NCBI RefSeq assembly: GCF_002368075.1 | Contig: NZ_AP018314.1 | Coordinates: 4,255,819-4,319,818 of the forward strand | Origin: Sphaerospermopsis kisseleviana NIES-73 | GTDB taxonomy: Bacteria; Cyanobacteriota; Cyanobacteriia; Cyanobacteriales; Nostocaceae | DNA length: 64,000 nt | Reading direction: 5' to 3' | Shown: in pieces, positions 18,518 to 27,269 of the stretch | Position numbering within the stretch: position 1 is the stretch's first letter | Layout: each line of letters begins with the position of its first letter | Notes under the pieces: model-generated | Database searches by the model: none | Told to the model about the DNA's origin: nothing | The model's input: the letters and a program-made list of their open reading frames with translations, nothing else | Position numbers and translations under genes: made by a program

Positions 18518-18997
18518 AGACAAAATAAGCCCACAGACGGGGGCATAATTAGGAGCAGCTTCATATAGAAATAATATCAGAGGTAATGTAAATCTTATTG
18601 TGAGTTTAACTTTACTTTCAGGTTAAGCATAATTAACAAAATTTTTTGTAAATAAAGGTAAATAAAATTGATCCCTAATAGTTTATGCTGCGTTTTGTGT
18701 AGTTTTTCACCAAAATAGCGTAAATATGAAATAATTATATTTGTATAGCTCTAACATCGGTAATTAAGCAGTAGCTAGATTCCTATTTGAAAATAACATC
18801 TTTAAATAGGTATAAATTACAACTAAATATCATCAACTTTGAATCATCTGATATCTTGCCAAGATTAAATCTTGAATTGGGGGTGTCGGGTATGGTGTGG
18901 GAAAGGGTGATCACTGCTTATCATTACCAAATTGCTATTGAGATAAATGTTTTGTTGCACCAATCATTTATTTGCATGGAAAAGGAGATAAGAACAA
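18518..18997. other. 480-bp AT-rich spacer
   Basis: I see no convincing gene. A 75-codon plus-strand frame beginning with TTG at 18787 has no good ribosome-binding site and no recognisable sequence. The region probably holds the promoter and leader of the gene at 18998, which has a clear AAAGGAG ribosome-binding site at its 3' end. Confidence 0.5.
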
Positions 18998-19375
18998 ATG
19001 AAAACCGTAGTTAAGTTAACACAGCAATCTGTTATTAGTGAAATTGAAAGTGTTTTGCATACATACCCCTACCAACCTTATCAACAGGTTTTTGCAGTTC
19101 CTGATTTACGTCAAGAGCTAATTTCTTTTGTAATTGATCGTCTTCCTGGTGTTGATAGTCGAGTTTCTGAGAGTCAAATAGAGTTTGCTGAAAATCCCAA
19201 AGAGAGTTTTTTCAATCACAAGTTATCCCGTAATCCTTTAGAACAAAAATTACATCTACAAAACTTGATTCACCAAGGGATTTTTTCAATCATGCAAGCA
19301 AAAGCAGAGTTTATTAGTCAACACCTTTGTGAAACAATTCAACCAGGTTTTCAACCTTCTAACTGGTTTGGTTGA
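18998..19375 (+). CDS. conserved cyanobacterial hypothetical protein
   Basis: A 125-residue protein, MKTVVKLTQQSVISEIESVL..., with a central block (YQQVFAVPDLRQELISFVID) that resembles short helical proteins seen across cyanobacteria. There is no signal peptide and no catalytic motif. The ATG follows a strong AAGGAGA ribosome-binding site. The function is unknown; weak similarity in style to ComFB-like proteins is not enough for a call. Confidence 0.65.
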   Translation: MKTVVKLTQQSVISEIESVLHTYPYQPYQQVFAVPDLRQELISFVIDRLPGVDSRVSESQIEFAENPKESFFNHKLSRNPLEQKLHLQNLIHQGIFSIMQAKAEFISQHLCETIQPGFQPSNWFG

Positions 19376-19447
19376 TTTCTGTTAATTCCTAGACAACTTT
19401 CGACTATCATCAGATCCCTGACTTTTTCCAGAAGTCTGGGATCTCAC

Positions 19448-19552
19448 TCAATAGGGTTTACTGAAAAAGTCTTTTTTTATGGCGTTGGAATCACTACTAT
19501 TTAAGATAAAACGATCAAGCCAAATATTGGAATCAATAAAGTATGTTGTCAT
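19448..19552 (-). pseudogene. VapC toxin stub
   Basis: A 34-residue frame, MTTYFIDSNIWLDRFI... ending DFFSKPY, is the first strand and helix of a PIN domain, including the first catalytic Asp. It starts one base after the antitoxin stop (TAATATG). The rest of the toxin is absent and the frame ends in a GATCCC-type spacer palindrome. Confidence 0.75.
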
Positions 19553-19553
19553 A

Positions 19554-19787
19554 TTACCACCGTTCATTTGCTTCTTCTCTAGTCAGTGGTTGAAAATTAG
19601 CAATTTTGATCGGGTTTGCAGTTAAGTTATTAATTATTCCTGTTGCTGGAAATTGTTTCTTTTTGGGTATAGGTTGTAAAATTACAATTTCAACTATTTC
19701 CGCGCTGTTTATTTGTTGTTGATATTCCAGGGGAATTTCGATTTTCCCGTGATTTACTTTTGCTTGGAAGTGTATGTTTGTGGTCAT
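19554..19787 (-). CDS. VapB/AbrB-like antitoxin (orphaned)
   Basis: A 77-residue protein with the N-terminal hairpin AKVNHGKIEIPLEYQQQI and the tail ANFQPLTREEANERW. It is related to the intact antitoxin at 8882-9100. Its cognate PIN gene directly downstream is only a stub, so it is an orphan antitoxin. Confidence 0.72.
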   Translation of the reverse strand: MTTNIHFQAKVNHGKIEIPLEYQQQINSAEIVEIVILQPIPKKKQFPATGIINNLTANPIKIANFQPLTREEANERW

Positions 19788-19834
19788 AATTGGTGGTTAT
19801 TGATATCTATTGGTTAACTAATTATAGCATATTG

Positions 19835-19875
19835 TCAGAATCAGGATGTCCAGGATTTAAGGATTTACAGGATTG
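19835..19875. repeat. CAGAATCAGGAT dispersed repeat, single copy
   Basis: This ~41-bp block (TGTCAGAATCAGGATGTCC, then AGGATTTAAGGATTTACAGG) matches the two inverted copies at 40577-40617 and 40798-40839. Confidence 0.75.
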
Positions 19876-19947
19876 AATTGAGAGATTTTGAAAAATATGA
19901 TGTATAATGTGTTGTTGTATGATATAGTTGCCTTTTTTGTAATCTGT

Positions 19948-20301
19948 ATGGAAACAATAACTATAAACTCTCACGTTGGACAAGATGGAATATTACATTT
20001 AGATATTCCTGTAAATATTAGTAATGCTGATTTAACAGTTACTATTATTGTTACAGGACTTACGCAAAACAGAACGAAAGTAGGGGTAATTCATGAATTA
20101 CCCCTACGTCAGAATCAGGTTTTTAGTCCAATCTTACGTAAGTCCTATGTTAAACATAATGATAATTTTCAACAGGAAAATAAACCTAAAGGAAAAGGTT
20201 GGCCTGCTAATTTTTTTGAGGAAACTTCAGGTTGTTTAAAATATACTCCTCTAATTATTGATTCTGAAGGCGTTTTTGACGATTTAGAGGATTTTAAATG
20301 A
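19948..20301 (+). CDS. VapB-like antitoxin interrupted in frame by a MITE
   Basis: The start is the ATG at 19948 (METITINSHVGQDGILHLDI). N-terminus and C-terminus (KGWPANFFEETSG ... LIIDSEGVFDDLEDFK) match a cyanobacterial antitoxin family that precedes VapC. Between them a 94-bp MITE plus a 5-bp target duplication adds exactly 99 bp (33 codons), so the frame stays open and encodes a foreign segment from about TGLTQNRTKVGV to RKSYV. The stop overlaps the start of a vapC stub (ATGA). Confidence 0.75.
   Translation: METITINSHVGQDGILHLDIPVNISNADLTVTIIVTGLTQNRTKVGVIHELPLRQNQVFSPILRKSYVKHNDNFQQENKPKGKGWPANFFEETSGCLKYTPLIIDSEGVFDDLEDFK
20054..20147. mobile_element. 94-bp MITE, copy 1, with 5-bp target duplication
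   Basis: The terminal inverted repeats are CAGGACTTACG at the left and CGTAAGTCCTA at the right. The centre is the GTAGGGGTAATTCA palindrome. TGTTA flanks it on both sides (20049-20053 and 20148-20152). The copy at 32648-32741 has the same length and ends with a different 5-bp duplication (GAATT). It is non-autonomous and no matching transposase gene is in the window. Confidence 0.85.
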
Positions 20302-20333
20302 TCATGAAATATTTGTTGGATATGATTATTTAA
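20298..20333 (+). pseudogene. VapC toxin stub (11 codons)
   Basis: ATG overlaps the antitoxin stop (ATGA). The frame reads MIMKYLLDMII and stops. MKYLLDTN-I is the usual VapC start, so this is the toxin's first strand followed by a break. Nothing further of the PIN domain is present before the next gene. Confidence 0.6.
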
Positions 20334-20339
20334 CAGAGA

Positions 20340-21233
20340 TTAACTGATCACATCTTCTTCTACAAGTTCTGAATCAAAAATTAACCACTTCTGAAAAAGT
20401 TCTTTAATCCATTTACTTACATCAGGATATTTATCATCAATCGCTTTTAATCTATTTTTCATATTCCTTTGATAATAACTTTGATATTCTAAATTTCTCA
20501 CAGCAATAAAATTTAATGTATAGGTTAACATTCTTAATCTAGCTATAGCTAATTTTAAATTACGTCGTGAATAATTATCAAATTTTTGTGAATTTTCTTT
20601 GTATTCAGTAAAGGGAGAATATTGATTATCTCTAATGATTTTCCGAAATTCTACAATATCTAAATCTAACTCATAAAAAGCATCTATACGAATTTCATAA
20701 TTAATCCTATTCCTTATTTCTGATTCGTTCCCAAGTTCAAAAGATTGGATTCCAATATTCCAGTATCTATCAATTCCTTTGCGATTTCTGAAATGACTAA
20801 AGTTTTCAAAAAACCGTTTAAACTGTCTCTGATGTTCATCCGATGAGTTAGCAATACCTATGATATGAAGATTCTTTTTTCGATAGTCTTTTTCTACACA
20901 ATCTATAGAACGTGATACCCAAGTGGTAAAGTTTAACTGGGTTCTGTTTAAACCTTGTATCAAGAAAAAATTCGCATAATAGGATGTTACAAAACCCCAA
21001 CTAAAATAACCTTGTTTTATCAAATTATCAGCAGCACAAATATTTAAGACTGCTTTAGAAAGGAGTTTTTCTATATCTGTCAGTATGTAATTATTTACAT
21101 CGGAAATAATAAATCCTTTTTCATAATCTTCTTTGGATTTATACAAGTTTACCAAATGATTTTTAAAAGACGTTTTAGCATCGCTATTACAATTGCTAAA
21201 AGCAATAGCAATTTCCTCAAATGTTAATGACAC
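20340..21233 (-). CDS. uncharacterised HEPN-like protein, partner of the DGQHR gene
   Basis: A 297-residue mostly helical protein that I do not recognise as a named family. The segment LSKAVLNICAADNLIKQGY followed by TSYYANFFLIQGLNRTQL (about residues 57-100) resembles the helix pair of HEPN domains, where AYYAxFxAARALL is common. HFRNRKGIDRYW (about 148-160) could supply an RxxxxxH-like basic motif but is not canonical. It sits 29 bp downstream of the DGQHR gene on the same strand, so the two likely form an operon. The role is inferred to be nucleic-acid related or defensive. Confidence 0.55.
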   Translation of the reverse strand: MSLTFEEIAIAFSNCNSDAKTSFKNHLVNLYKSKEDYEKGFIISDVNNYILTDIEKLLSKAVLNICAADNLIKQGYFSWGFVTSYYANFFLIQGLNRTQLNFTTWVSRSIDCVEKDYRKKNLHIIGIANSSDEHQRQFKRFFENFSHFRNRKGIDRYWNIGIQSFELGNESEIRNRINYEIRIDAFYELDLDIVEFRKIIRDNQYSPFTEYKENSQKFDNYSRRNLKLAIARLRMLTYTLNFIAVRNLEYQSYYQRNMKNRLKAIDDKYPDVSKWIKELFQKWLIFDSELVEEDVIS

Positions 21234-21262
21234 CCTTTTAAATCTCCAAATTAATCTTTTAG

Positions 21263-22288
21263 TTAATCTCCGATCATCACTACAAAATCTTCTCTCACTG
21301 CTTTTTTTAATTTGCTTTCTAGCATTTCAGCAACTTTTTCTTGCGCTTTAAAACCACCACCACTTGGTAAATTATCTTTATCAAATTTAAAGTCTTGAAT
21401 TAGTTCCAGAACTTTAATGGTATTTTCAGTGTTAAACATCTTGTGTTTTTGCATAACCACATTAAAAATCTCATAAAATGCTTGCATGAGTCCACCAAAT
21501 CCAACGGTTTTTAAAATATATGATTTAGGATTATCCCATTGTTCTAAGAATACTGCTTTAACAGCACGGAAATATATTTCAAAAATTTTATATTGCTGTT
21601 CAAAACCATAATTAGCTAGTTTTCCTGTTTTTGGTTCTACATAATCTTTAATTTGGTTGACAAATTCATTTAAAGATATTCCAAAACCACTTTCTCCCGT
21701 TGTTCTAATTAATTCATACAAAGGACTTTCATCTGTTTCATTTAATCTAATAGCAATTTCTCTTGCTCGTCTTTCTGCTGTTACTCCTTCTCCATCAAAA
21801 TCTTCAATATCTCCATCTAATAAATCCATTAAATCTAAATATAGAGATGCTGGAACACCTTTTTGAGTTTTGTTAATTGTGACAAATAATCTTGCTTGAT
21901 CTTTAACAGATAATCCCAAAGTTGCAATTACCATTAATGGAAAATCAGGGTTTGCATCATAGCAACCATTAACTCTATGCTGTCCATCTATAATTAAACC
22001 GAGAGAGTCTGTATCTTCTAAAATGAGTAAATTATTATTTTCCTGATAATTAAATTTGCCTTCGTCAATATTAACTAAAATAGAGTTAGGTATGATACCT
22101 TTCTCATTAATATAGTTTTTGATCTCTTTGATTCTAGTTTTAGAAAATGACCTTTGATACCCCAGTTTTTTATCATCAATTCTTCTGGAAACATCAAAGC
22201 GTTCATAAATTGTTTTCGCATTAGTTAGAAAAACAAGCATAGGTATCTCGTTTTGAATAATTTTAAATGCAGGAATTTCAATTGTCAT
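21263..22288 (-). CDS. DGQHR-domain protein (DndB-like)
   Basis: A 341-residue protein with the signature IIDGQHRVNGC (about residues 97-108) and following FVTINKTQKGVPASLYLDLMDLL (about 135-157). This DGQHR domain is found in DndB, the regulator of DNA phosphorothioation, and in related proteins tied to DNA modification and phage defence. Here there are no dndCDE, ssp or dpd genes nearby. The only companion is the HEPN-like gene downstream. The gene is full length with an ATG start at 22288. Confidence 0.8.
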   Translation of the reverse strand: MTIEIPAFKIIQNEIPMLVFLTNAKTIYERFDVSRRIDDKKLGYQRSFSKTRIKEIKNYINEKGIIPNSILVNIDEGKFNYQENNNLLILEDTDSLGLIIDGQHRVNGCYDANPDFPLMVIATLGLSVKDQARLFVTINKTQKGVPASLYLDLMDLLDGDIEDFDGEGVTAERRAREIAIRLNETDESPLYELIRTTGESGFGISLNEFVNQIKDYVEPKTGKLANYGFEQQYKIFEIYFRAVKAVFLEQWDNPKSYILKTVGFGGLMQAFYEIFNVVMQKHKMFNTENTIKVLELIQDFKFDKDNLPSGGGFKAQEKVAEMLESKLKKAVREDFVVMIGD

Positions 22289-22500
22289 AAATAATCAAGT
22301 TCTAAATTTAATCGTGAATACTTACCCAAGTATAACATATATTATGAGTATTTTATCTATTAAAGACCTTCTACCCAATATCATAATCTGTAAATTAATA
22401 AATTGTTATTTCTAACCAATTCCGTCCATTCGTAACTCCTGTAACAATTCCTTTACAATAAAATAAAGAAAACAAGACATAGCAGGAGAAAAGCTAAATC

Positions 22501-25065
22501 ATGTTAGCAGAATATCAACAACATACCCAAGAACGCGCCCAATTAAGTATTCCACCCTTACCATTAGACGCAAAACAAACATCAGAATTATGTGAATTAC
22601 TCAAAAATCCCCCCCAAGGACAAGAAGAGTTATTATTACATTTATTACGCGATCGCATACCCCCCGGAGTAGATCAAGCAGCTTACGTTAAAGCAGGTTT
22701 TCTCACAGCTATTGCAAAAGGAGAAATTACCAGTCCCCTAGTTTCTCCCCTAGAAGCAGTAGAATTACTAGGTACAATGGTAGGCGGTTATAACGTACAA
22801 TCATTAATTGATTTACTCAGGTCCTCTGTAGCAGAAAGCGCCGCCACAGCATTAAGTAAAATTTTATTGGTTTATGATGCGTTTCATGATGTATTAGAAC
22901 TAGCAAAAACCAACAAATACGCCAAAAAAGTGATAGACTCTTGGGCAGCAGCAGAATGGTTTACTTCTCGTCCCACACTCCCCGAAGCTATCACCGTTAC
23001 AGTTTTCAAAGTTCCTGGAGAAACTAACACCGACGACTTATCACCCGCAACCCACGCTACCACCCGTCCTGATATTCCCCTTCACGCTTTAGCAATGTTA
23101 GAAACCCGTCAACCGGGAAGTTTAGAAACCATTGCAGACTTGAAGAAAAAAGGACATCCTGTTGCTTACGTCGGTGATGTGGTTGGTACCGGTTCATCTC
23201 GTAAGTCTGCAATCAATTCTGTATTATGGCATTTAGGCAATGATATTCCCTTCGTTCCCAATAAACGAGCCGGAGGTTATATTTTAGGTGGGGCGATCGC
23301 ACCTATCTTTTTTAACACAGCCGAAGATGCAGGTGCATTACCCATACAATGCGATGTTACCAAAATGGAAACCGGTGACGTAATCACAATTTACCCCTAC
23401 AAAGGACAAATTACCAAAGCAGGAGAAGTGATTGCCACCTTCACCCTCAAACCTGACACCATTTTAGACGAAGTTCGCGCTGGTGGACGCATTCCCCTAT
23501 TAATTGGACGTACCCTCACCGACAAAACCCGTCAAGCTTTGGGTTTAGAACCCAGCAAATTATTTATTCGTCCCCAACAACCAGCAGACACCGGAAAAGG
23601 CTTCTCATTGGCGCAAAAAATGGTCGGGAAGGCTTGTGGTTTACCCGGTGTACGTCCGGGGACATCTTGCGAACCAATTATGACTACAGTCGGTTCTCAG
23701 GACACTACAGGACCGATGACAAGAGACGAGTTAAAAGAACTTGCTTGTTTAGGTTTCAGTGCAGACTTAGTAATGCAGAGTTTCTGCCATACCGCAGCAT
23801 ATCCCAAACCAGTGGATATTAAAACCCATCAAGAATTACCAGACTTCATCTCCTCTCGTGGTGGTGTAGCTTTGCGTCCTGGGGATGGTATCATTCACTC
23901 CTGGTTAAACCGGATGTTATTACCCGACACCGTGGGAACAGGTGGAGACTCCCACACCCGCTTCCCCTTGGGTTTATCCTTCCCTGCGGGTTCTGGTTTA
24001 GTGGCCTTTGCGGGTGCATTGGGTGTAATGCCTTTAGATATGCCAGAATCAGTTTTAGTGAGATTTAAAGGAGAATTGCAACCAGGAATAACTTTGAGAG
24101 ATATTGTTAACGCTATTCCTTATGTTGCCATCCAAAAAGGATTATTAACCGTCGAGAAAAAGAACAAGAAAAATGTTTTTTCTGGACGGATCATGGAAAT
24201 TGAAGGTTTACCCAATTTAAAAGTAGAACAAGCATTTGAATTAACAGATGCTTCCGCAGAACGTTCTTGTGCTGGATGTACAATTAAATTGAGTGAAGAA
24301 ACCATTGCCGAATATTTGCGGTCAAATATTGCCCTGTTAAAAAATATGGTAGCACGGGGTTATTCTGATGCGCGAACCATCATGAGAAGAGTAGCAAAAA
24401 TGGAAGCATGGTTAGCCAACCCTGTGTTATTATCAGCCGATGGAGATGCGGAATATGCAGAAATAATTGAAATTGATTTGAATGAAATCAAAGAACCAAT
24501 TGTTGCTGCTCCCAACGACCCGGATAATGTTAAGTTATTATCGGAAGTTGCTAATGATCCTGTACAAGAAGTTTTTGTTGGTTCTTGTATGACAAATATC
24601 GGTCATTATCGGGCAACTGCCAAGGTTTTAGAAGGTGCAGGTGAGGTAAAAGCAAGGTTATGGATCGCACCACCTACAAGAATGGATGAACACCAATTAA
24701 AGGTAGAAGGTGTGTATGATGTTTTCGTAGGTGCAAAAGCGAGAACTGAGATTCCTGGATGCAGTTTGTGTATGGGAAATCAGGCGAGAGTGGAAGATAA
24801 TACTACTGTGTTTTCTACCTCTACTCGTAACTTCAATAATCGCATGGGAAATGGCGCACAAGTGTATTTAGGATCGGCAGAATTAGCGGCAGTTTGTGCG
24901 TTGTTGGGGCGTATTCCTAATGTGCAGGAATATTTGGATATTGTGGGTGAGAAAATCCATCCTTTTGCGGATAATTTGTATCGTTATTTGAATTTTGATC
25001 AAATTGTTGGTTTTGAGGATGAGGGTAGGGTAATTAGTAAGGAGGAACAGGCGGCTTTGGTGTAA
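22501..25065 (+). CDS. acnB: bifunctional aconitate hydratase 2 / 2-methylisocitrate dehydratase
   Basis: An 854-residue AcnB-type aconitase (citrate to isocitrate, TCA cycle). It has the N-terminal HEAT-like domain, the swivel domain ([17 protein letters not shown]), and the catalytic part with DSHTRFP. The iron-sulfur ligands lie in the SCAGCT-like and [14 protein letters not shown] regions (about residues 595 and 755). It is intact, with an AGGAGAAAA ribosome-binding site before ATG 22501. Its last ~20 codons and 3' flank are duplicated at 30012-30106. Confidence 0.95.
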   Translation: MLAEYQQHTQERAQLSIPPLPLDAKQTSELCELLKNPPQGQEELLLHLLRDRIPPGVDQAAYVKAGFLTAIAKGEITSPLVSPLEAVELLGTMVGGYNVQSLIDLLRSSVAESAATALSKILLVYDAFHDVLELAKTNKYAKKVIDSWAAAEWFTSRPTLPEAITVTVFKVPGETNTDDLSPATHATTRPDIPLHALAMLETRQPGSLETIADLKKKGHPVAYVGDVVGTGSSRKSAINSVLWHLGNDIPFVPNKRAGGYILGGAIAPIFFNTAEDAGALPIQCDVTKMETGDVITIYPYKGQITKAGEVIATFTLKPDTILDEVRAGGRIPLLIGRTLTDKTRQALGLEPSKLFIRPQQPADTGKGFSLAQKMVGKACGLPGVRPGTSCEPIMTTVGSQDTTGPMTRDELKELACLGFSADLVMQSFCHTAAYPKPVDIKTHQELPDFISSRGGVALRPGDGIIHSWLNRMLLPDTVGTGGDSHTRFPLGLSFPAGSGLVAFAGALGVMPLDMPESVLVRFKGELQPGITLRDIVNAIPYVAIQKGLLTVEKKNKKNVFSGRIMEIEGLPNLKVEQAFELTDASAERSCAGCTIKLSEETIAEYLRSNIALLKNMVARGYSDARTIMRRVAKMEAWLANPVLLSADGDAEYAEIIEIDLNEIKEPIVAAPNDPDNVKLLSEVANDPVQEVFVGSCMTNIGHYRATAKVLEGAGEVKARLWIAPPTRMDEHQLKVEGVYDVFVGAKARTEIPGCSLCMGNQARVEDNTTVFSTSTRNFNNRMGNGAQVYLGSAELAAVCALLGRIPNVQEYLDIVGEKIHPFADNLYRYLNFDQIVGFEDEGRVISKEEQAALV

Positions 25066-25098
25066 TTTAGGTTAGGGTGGGTCTTGATGGACTCACCT
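25000..25098 (+). repeat. direct repeat at the acnB 3' end, copy 1 (parent)
   Basis: A ~99-bp segment containing the end of acnB and its downstream hairpin GGTGGGTC/GACTCACC. It recurs with about 90% identity by eye at 30012-30106, and the hairpin part recurs at 29484-29524. The hairpin is a plausible terminator. Confidence 0.8.
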
Positions 25099-25131
25099 GA
25101 ATGTTATAATAGTTTATTATCAGGGTAAACA

Positions 25132-25548
25132 ATGCCAGCAAAAGATATTTACCATGAATCAGTGAAAAATGCTTTAATTAAAGATGGTTGGACAATTACT
25201 TTTGATCCATATCCGATTAAATATGAAGAAGTTAAATTACTTGCTGATTTAGCTGCTGAAAAAACAATTTCCGCAACCAGAGAAGGAGAAAAAATAGTTA
25301 TTGAAATTAAAAGTTTTTTGAGTCGTTCTCCCATGCGAGAATTTGAAACAGCGTTAGGACAATATCTGATTTATCAAACCTTTCTTTCTCTGACTCATCC
25401 TGAGTATAAAGTTTATTTAGCAATTGGTGAAAAGATTTATGAAAAATTTTTTGAACAAGTTGCAATTGAATTAATTTTACAAAAATATCAAGTTTCACTG
25501 TTGGTTGTTGATATTAATAAAGAGGAGATTATCAAATGGACAAACTAA
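25132..25548 (+). CDS. xisH: XisH family protein
   Basis: A 138-residue protein (MPAKDIYHESVKNALIKDGW) of the XisH family, named from the fdxN excision element of Anabaena. It carries a PD-(D/E)XK-like pattern: DLAAEKTISA, then KIVIEIKSFLS with E-x-K (about residues 60-65). It overlaps xisI by 13 bases. XisH/XisI pairs are abundant in cyanobacteria without any excision element, so a role as a nuclease or TA-like pair is possible; that is inference. Confidence 0.88.
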   Translation: MPAKDIYHESVKNALIKDGWTITFDPYPIKYEEVKLLADLAAEKTISATREGEKIVIEIKSFLSRSPMREFETALGQYLIYQTFLSLTHPEYKVYLAIGEKIYEKFFEQVAIELILQKYQVSLLVVDINKEEIIKWTN

Positions 25549-25877
25549 CTTGCTACCAAAATATAATCAAAGAAATCCTGACTGAATATGAGAGAATTTC
25601 CGCACAAGTACCTGATCCTGATATAGATGAGGTGTTAATGTTTGATGATCAAAGAAGTCAATATCTTTGGTTTAATATTGGTTGGAAAAATCGTAAAAGA
25701 GTGAAAGCAATTTCGGTTTATGTGAGAATTAAAAATGAGAAGATTTATATTGAGGAAGATTGGACTGAGGAAGGAATTGCAACGGAGTTATTAAGGGAAG
25801 GTGTACCCAAAGAGGATATTGTTTTGGCTTTTCATGATCCTGAAACTCGGAAGTTTACAGAGTTTGCTATTGCTTAA
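25536..25877 (+). CDS. xisI: XisI family protein, copy 1
   Basis: A 113-residue protein with the XisI signatures YLWFNIGWKNRKRVKAISVY and [17 protein letters not shown], ending in [17 protein letters not shown]. It is translationally coupled to xisH. The last ~120 bp are nearly identical to the second copy at 29124-29465, indicating a recent duplication. Confidence 0.9.
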   Translation: MDKLTCYQNIIKEILTEYERISAQVPDPDIDEVLMFDDQRSQYLWFNIGWKNRKRVKAISVYVRIKNEKIYIEEDWTEEGIATELLREGVPKEDIVLAFHDPETRKFTEFAIA

Positions 25878-25919
25878 TACTTTCTCTTGATCCTAAATTT
25901 AATCTATAGGAAAACAAAA

Positions 25920-26186
25920 ATGAACTTTTACACAGTTGTTCTCAGACAAAGTTCTGGTTATTGGGTAGGTTTGTGTTTAGAAAATGGTATTGTTGGACAG
26001 GGAGATACTCAAGAAGATGCAGTTAATAAATTAAAGGAAGCAATTGAATCTTTGGAAAATGTTTATAAATCAGAAGATAATGTTTATAAATCTCCTATTT
26101 CTATAAATGAATTACATGAATTTTTGTTATTTGAGGAAAAGGAAAAACAATCAGAAATCTATGAATTGAGGAAGGGACTCACCTGA
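25920..26186 (+). CDS. HicB-like protein without HicA
   Basis: An 88-residue protein. I take the ATG at 25920 (MNFYTVVLRQSSGYWVGLCL) rather than the 11-codon extension, because it follows an AGGAAAACA-type site. GIVGQGDTQEDAVNKLKEAI is the HicB-fold core. No hicA frame lies on either side, so it is an orphan. Its last bases (GGGACTCACCTGA) resemble part of the acnB 3' repeat. Confidence 0.7.
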   Translation: MNFYTVVLRQSSGYWVGLCLENGIVGQGDTQEDAVNKLKEAIESLENVYKSEDNVYKSPISINELHEFLLFEEKEKQSEIYELRKGLT

Positions 26187-26204
26187 AATATATAGTAAAA
26201 TACT

Positions 26205-26227
26205 GTGGAACAGGCATCTTGCCTGTT
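26205..26227 (+). repeat. REP element, head orientation (left pair)
   Basis: GTGGAACAGGCATC is followed by TTGCCTGTT, which folds into a hairpin with an AACAGGCA stem. It forms an inverted pair with 26453-26475 upstream of the RAYT transposase gene. Confidence 0.75.
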
Positions 26228-26547
26228 ATCTACTTAGGTTCTTGCGTAGATTTTATGGTAATCGAAGATTGATAACAACAAAACCCTTACGGGGTAAAGG
26301 TCATAAACGATTATGCCCCAATATTTTCAATGAAATGCCGACACAATAAGGCTTTCAATGATTTTGAACTGGGTTCTCCATAAAAAGTACCGAAGAACCT
26401 CTACTTACAAGAATTAAACTTAATCATTTCACAGGTCTGATTTTCACATTTTCACAGGCTGGAAGCCTGTGCCACTTAACTTAATTAACTATAATTATGT
26501 GACTTTAGATATACTGTAAATATCATGAACAACATCATCTGAAAACT
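26228..26547. other. spacer of the left REP pair and RAYT leader
   Basis: No gene is seen. It contains a degraded-looking stretch (CCCTTACGGGGTAAAGG, then about 150 bp of unassigned sequence), the second REP at 26453-26475, and the leader of the transposase gene. Confidence 0.5.
26453..26475 (-). repeat. REP element, tail orientation (left pair)
   Basis: CACAGGCTGGAAGCCTGTG plus GCCAC is the inverted counterpart of the REP at 26205. It is preceded by one copy of a TGATTTTCACATTTTCACAGG unit. Confidence 0.75.
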
Positions 26548-27072
26548 ATGGAAATAGAAAAATCTAAACTTTTACCTGTGGAAAATAATCCAGAACTAGA
26601 CATCAAAAAAAGATGTTTACCCCATTGGGAATTAGCGGGATCTGTTTATTTTGTCACTTTTAAAACTTGGGATAAGTTAGAATTAAATAATGAAGCAAGG
26701 CAAACAGTTTTAAACTGTTGTTTATTTTTTGATGCTAGTCAAAATCAAAATCAAAATCAAATTAGATATCGTACTTTTGCTTTAGCAATTATGCCAGATC
26801 ATGTTCATTGGTTAATGCAGCCTTTATCTAAATCAGAAAATGAATATTGGTCTTTAAGCATTATTGTACATAGCATTAAAAGTTATAGTTCTAAGCAAAT
26901 TCCCAAAGTTATGAAGCATATTGGCATTGTGTGGCAAGATGAAAGATATGATCGGATAATGAGAAATCATCAAGAGTTTGTGAATACTTGGAATTATATT
27001 CGGGAAAATCCGGTTAAAGCTAATTTAGTAGAAACTCCTGAAGATTATCGTTTTTTATGGGAGGAATTTTAG
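26548..27072 (+). CDS. REP-associated tyrosine transposase (RAYT, Y1/HUH)
   Basis: A 174-residue single-strand DNA transposase of the IS200-like Y1 superfamily. It has the opening HWELAGSVYFVTFKTWDKLEL, the HUH motif in AIMPDHVHWLMQP (about residues 88-100), and the C-terminal RNHQEFVNTWNYIRENPVKANLV with its catalytic Tyr in the YIRENP block. These features define RAYTs that move REP palindromes. REP pairs flank the gene on both sides (26205/26453 and 27096/27238), forming a complete REPtron. Confidence 0.88.
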   Translation: MEIEKSKLLPVENNPELDIKKRCLPHWELAGSVYFVTFKTWDKLELNNEARQTVLNCCLFFDASQNQNQNQIRYRTFALAIMPDHVHWLMQPLSKSENEYWSLSIIVHSIKSYSSKQIPKVMKHIGIVWQDERYDRIMRNHQEFVNTWNYIRENPVKANLVETPEDYRFLWEEF

Positions 27073-27095
27073 TTAAAATAATTTAATTTTGAATT

Positions 27096-27118
27096 GTGGA
27101 ACAGGCATCCTGCCTGTT
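27096..27118 (+). repeat. REP element, head orientation (right pair)
   Basis: GTGGAACAGGCATC is followed by CTGCCTGTT. It is nearly identical to the left-side REP at 26205 and pairs with 27238-27260. Confidence 0.78.
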
Positions 27119-27149
27119 ATCCACTAAAAAGAATTAAAAATACTTTATA

Positions 27150-27244
27150 GGCTTGATTTTTAAATTTTCACAGGGTTGATTTTTGGATTTTCACAGGGTT
27201 GATTTTAGCAGGTTCACAGGTTTGATTTTAGCAGGTTCACAGGC
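27150..27244. repeat. 23-bp tandem repeat inside the right REP pair
   Basis: About four units of GGTTGATTTTAGCAGG plus TTCACAG lead into the tail REP. A single related unit is present in the left pair. Confidence 0.7.
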
Positions 27245-27260
27245 TAGAAGCCTGTGCCAC
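27238..27260 (-). repeat. REP element, tail orientation (right pair)
   Basis: CACAGGCTAGAAGCCTGTG plus GCCAC is the inverted partner of the REP at 27096. Confidence 0.78.
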
Positions 27261-27269
27261 TATCTAAAT

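Noticed and set aside
18787..19014. 75-codon plus-strand frame upstream of the gene at 18998
   Set aside because: TTG start, no ribosome-binding site, no recognisable sequence, and it overlaps a better supported gene start.
26187..26547. Possible second transposase gene left of the RAYT
   Set aside because: No frame with recognisable transposase motifs; only REP elements and unassigned sequence.
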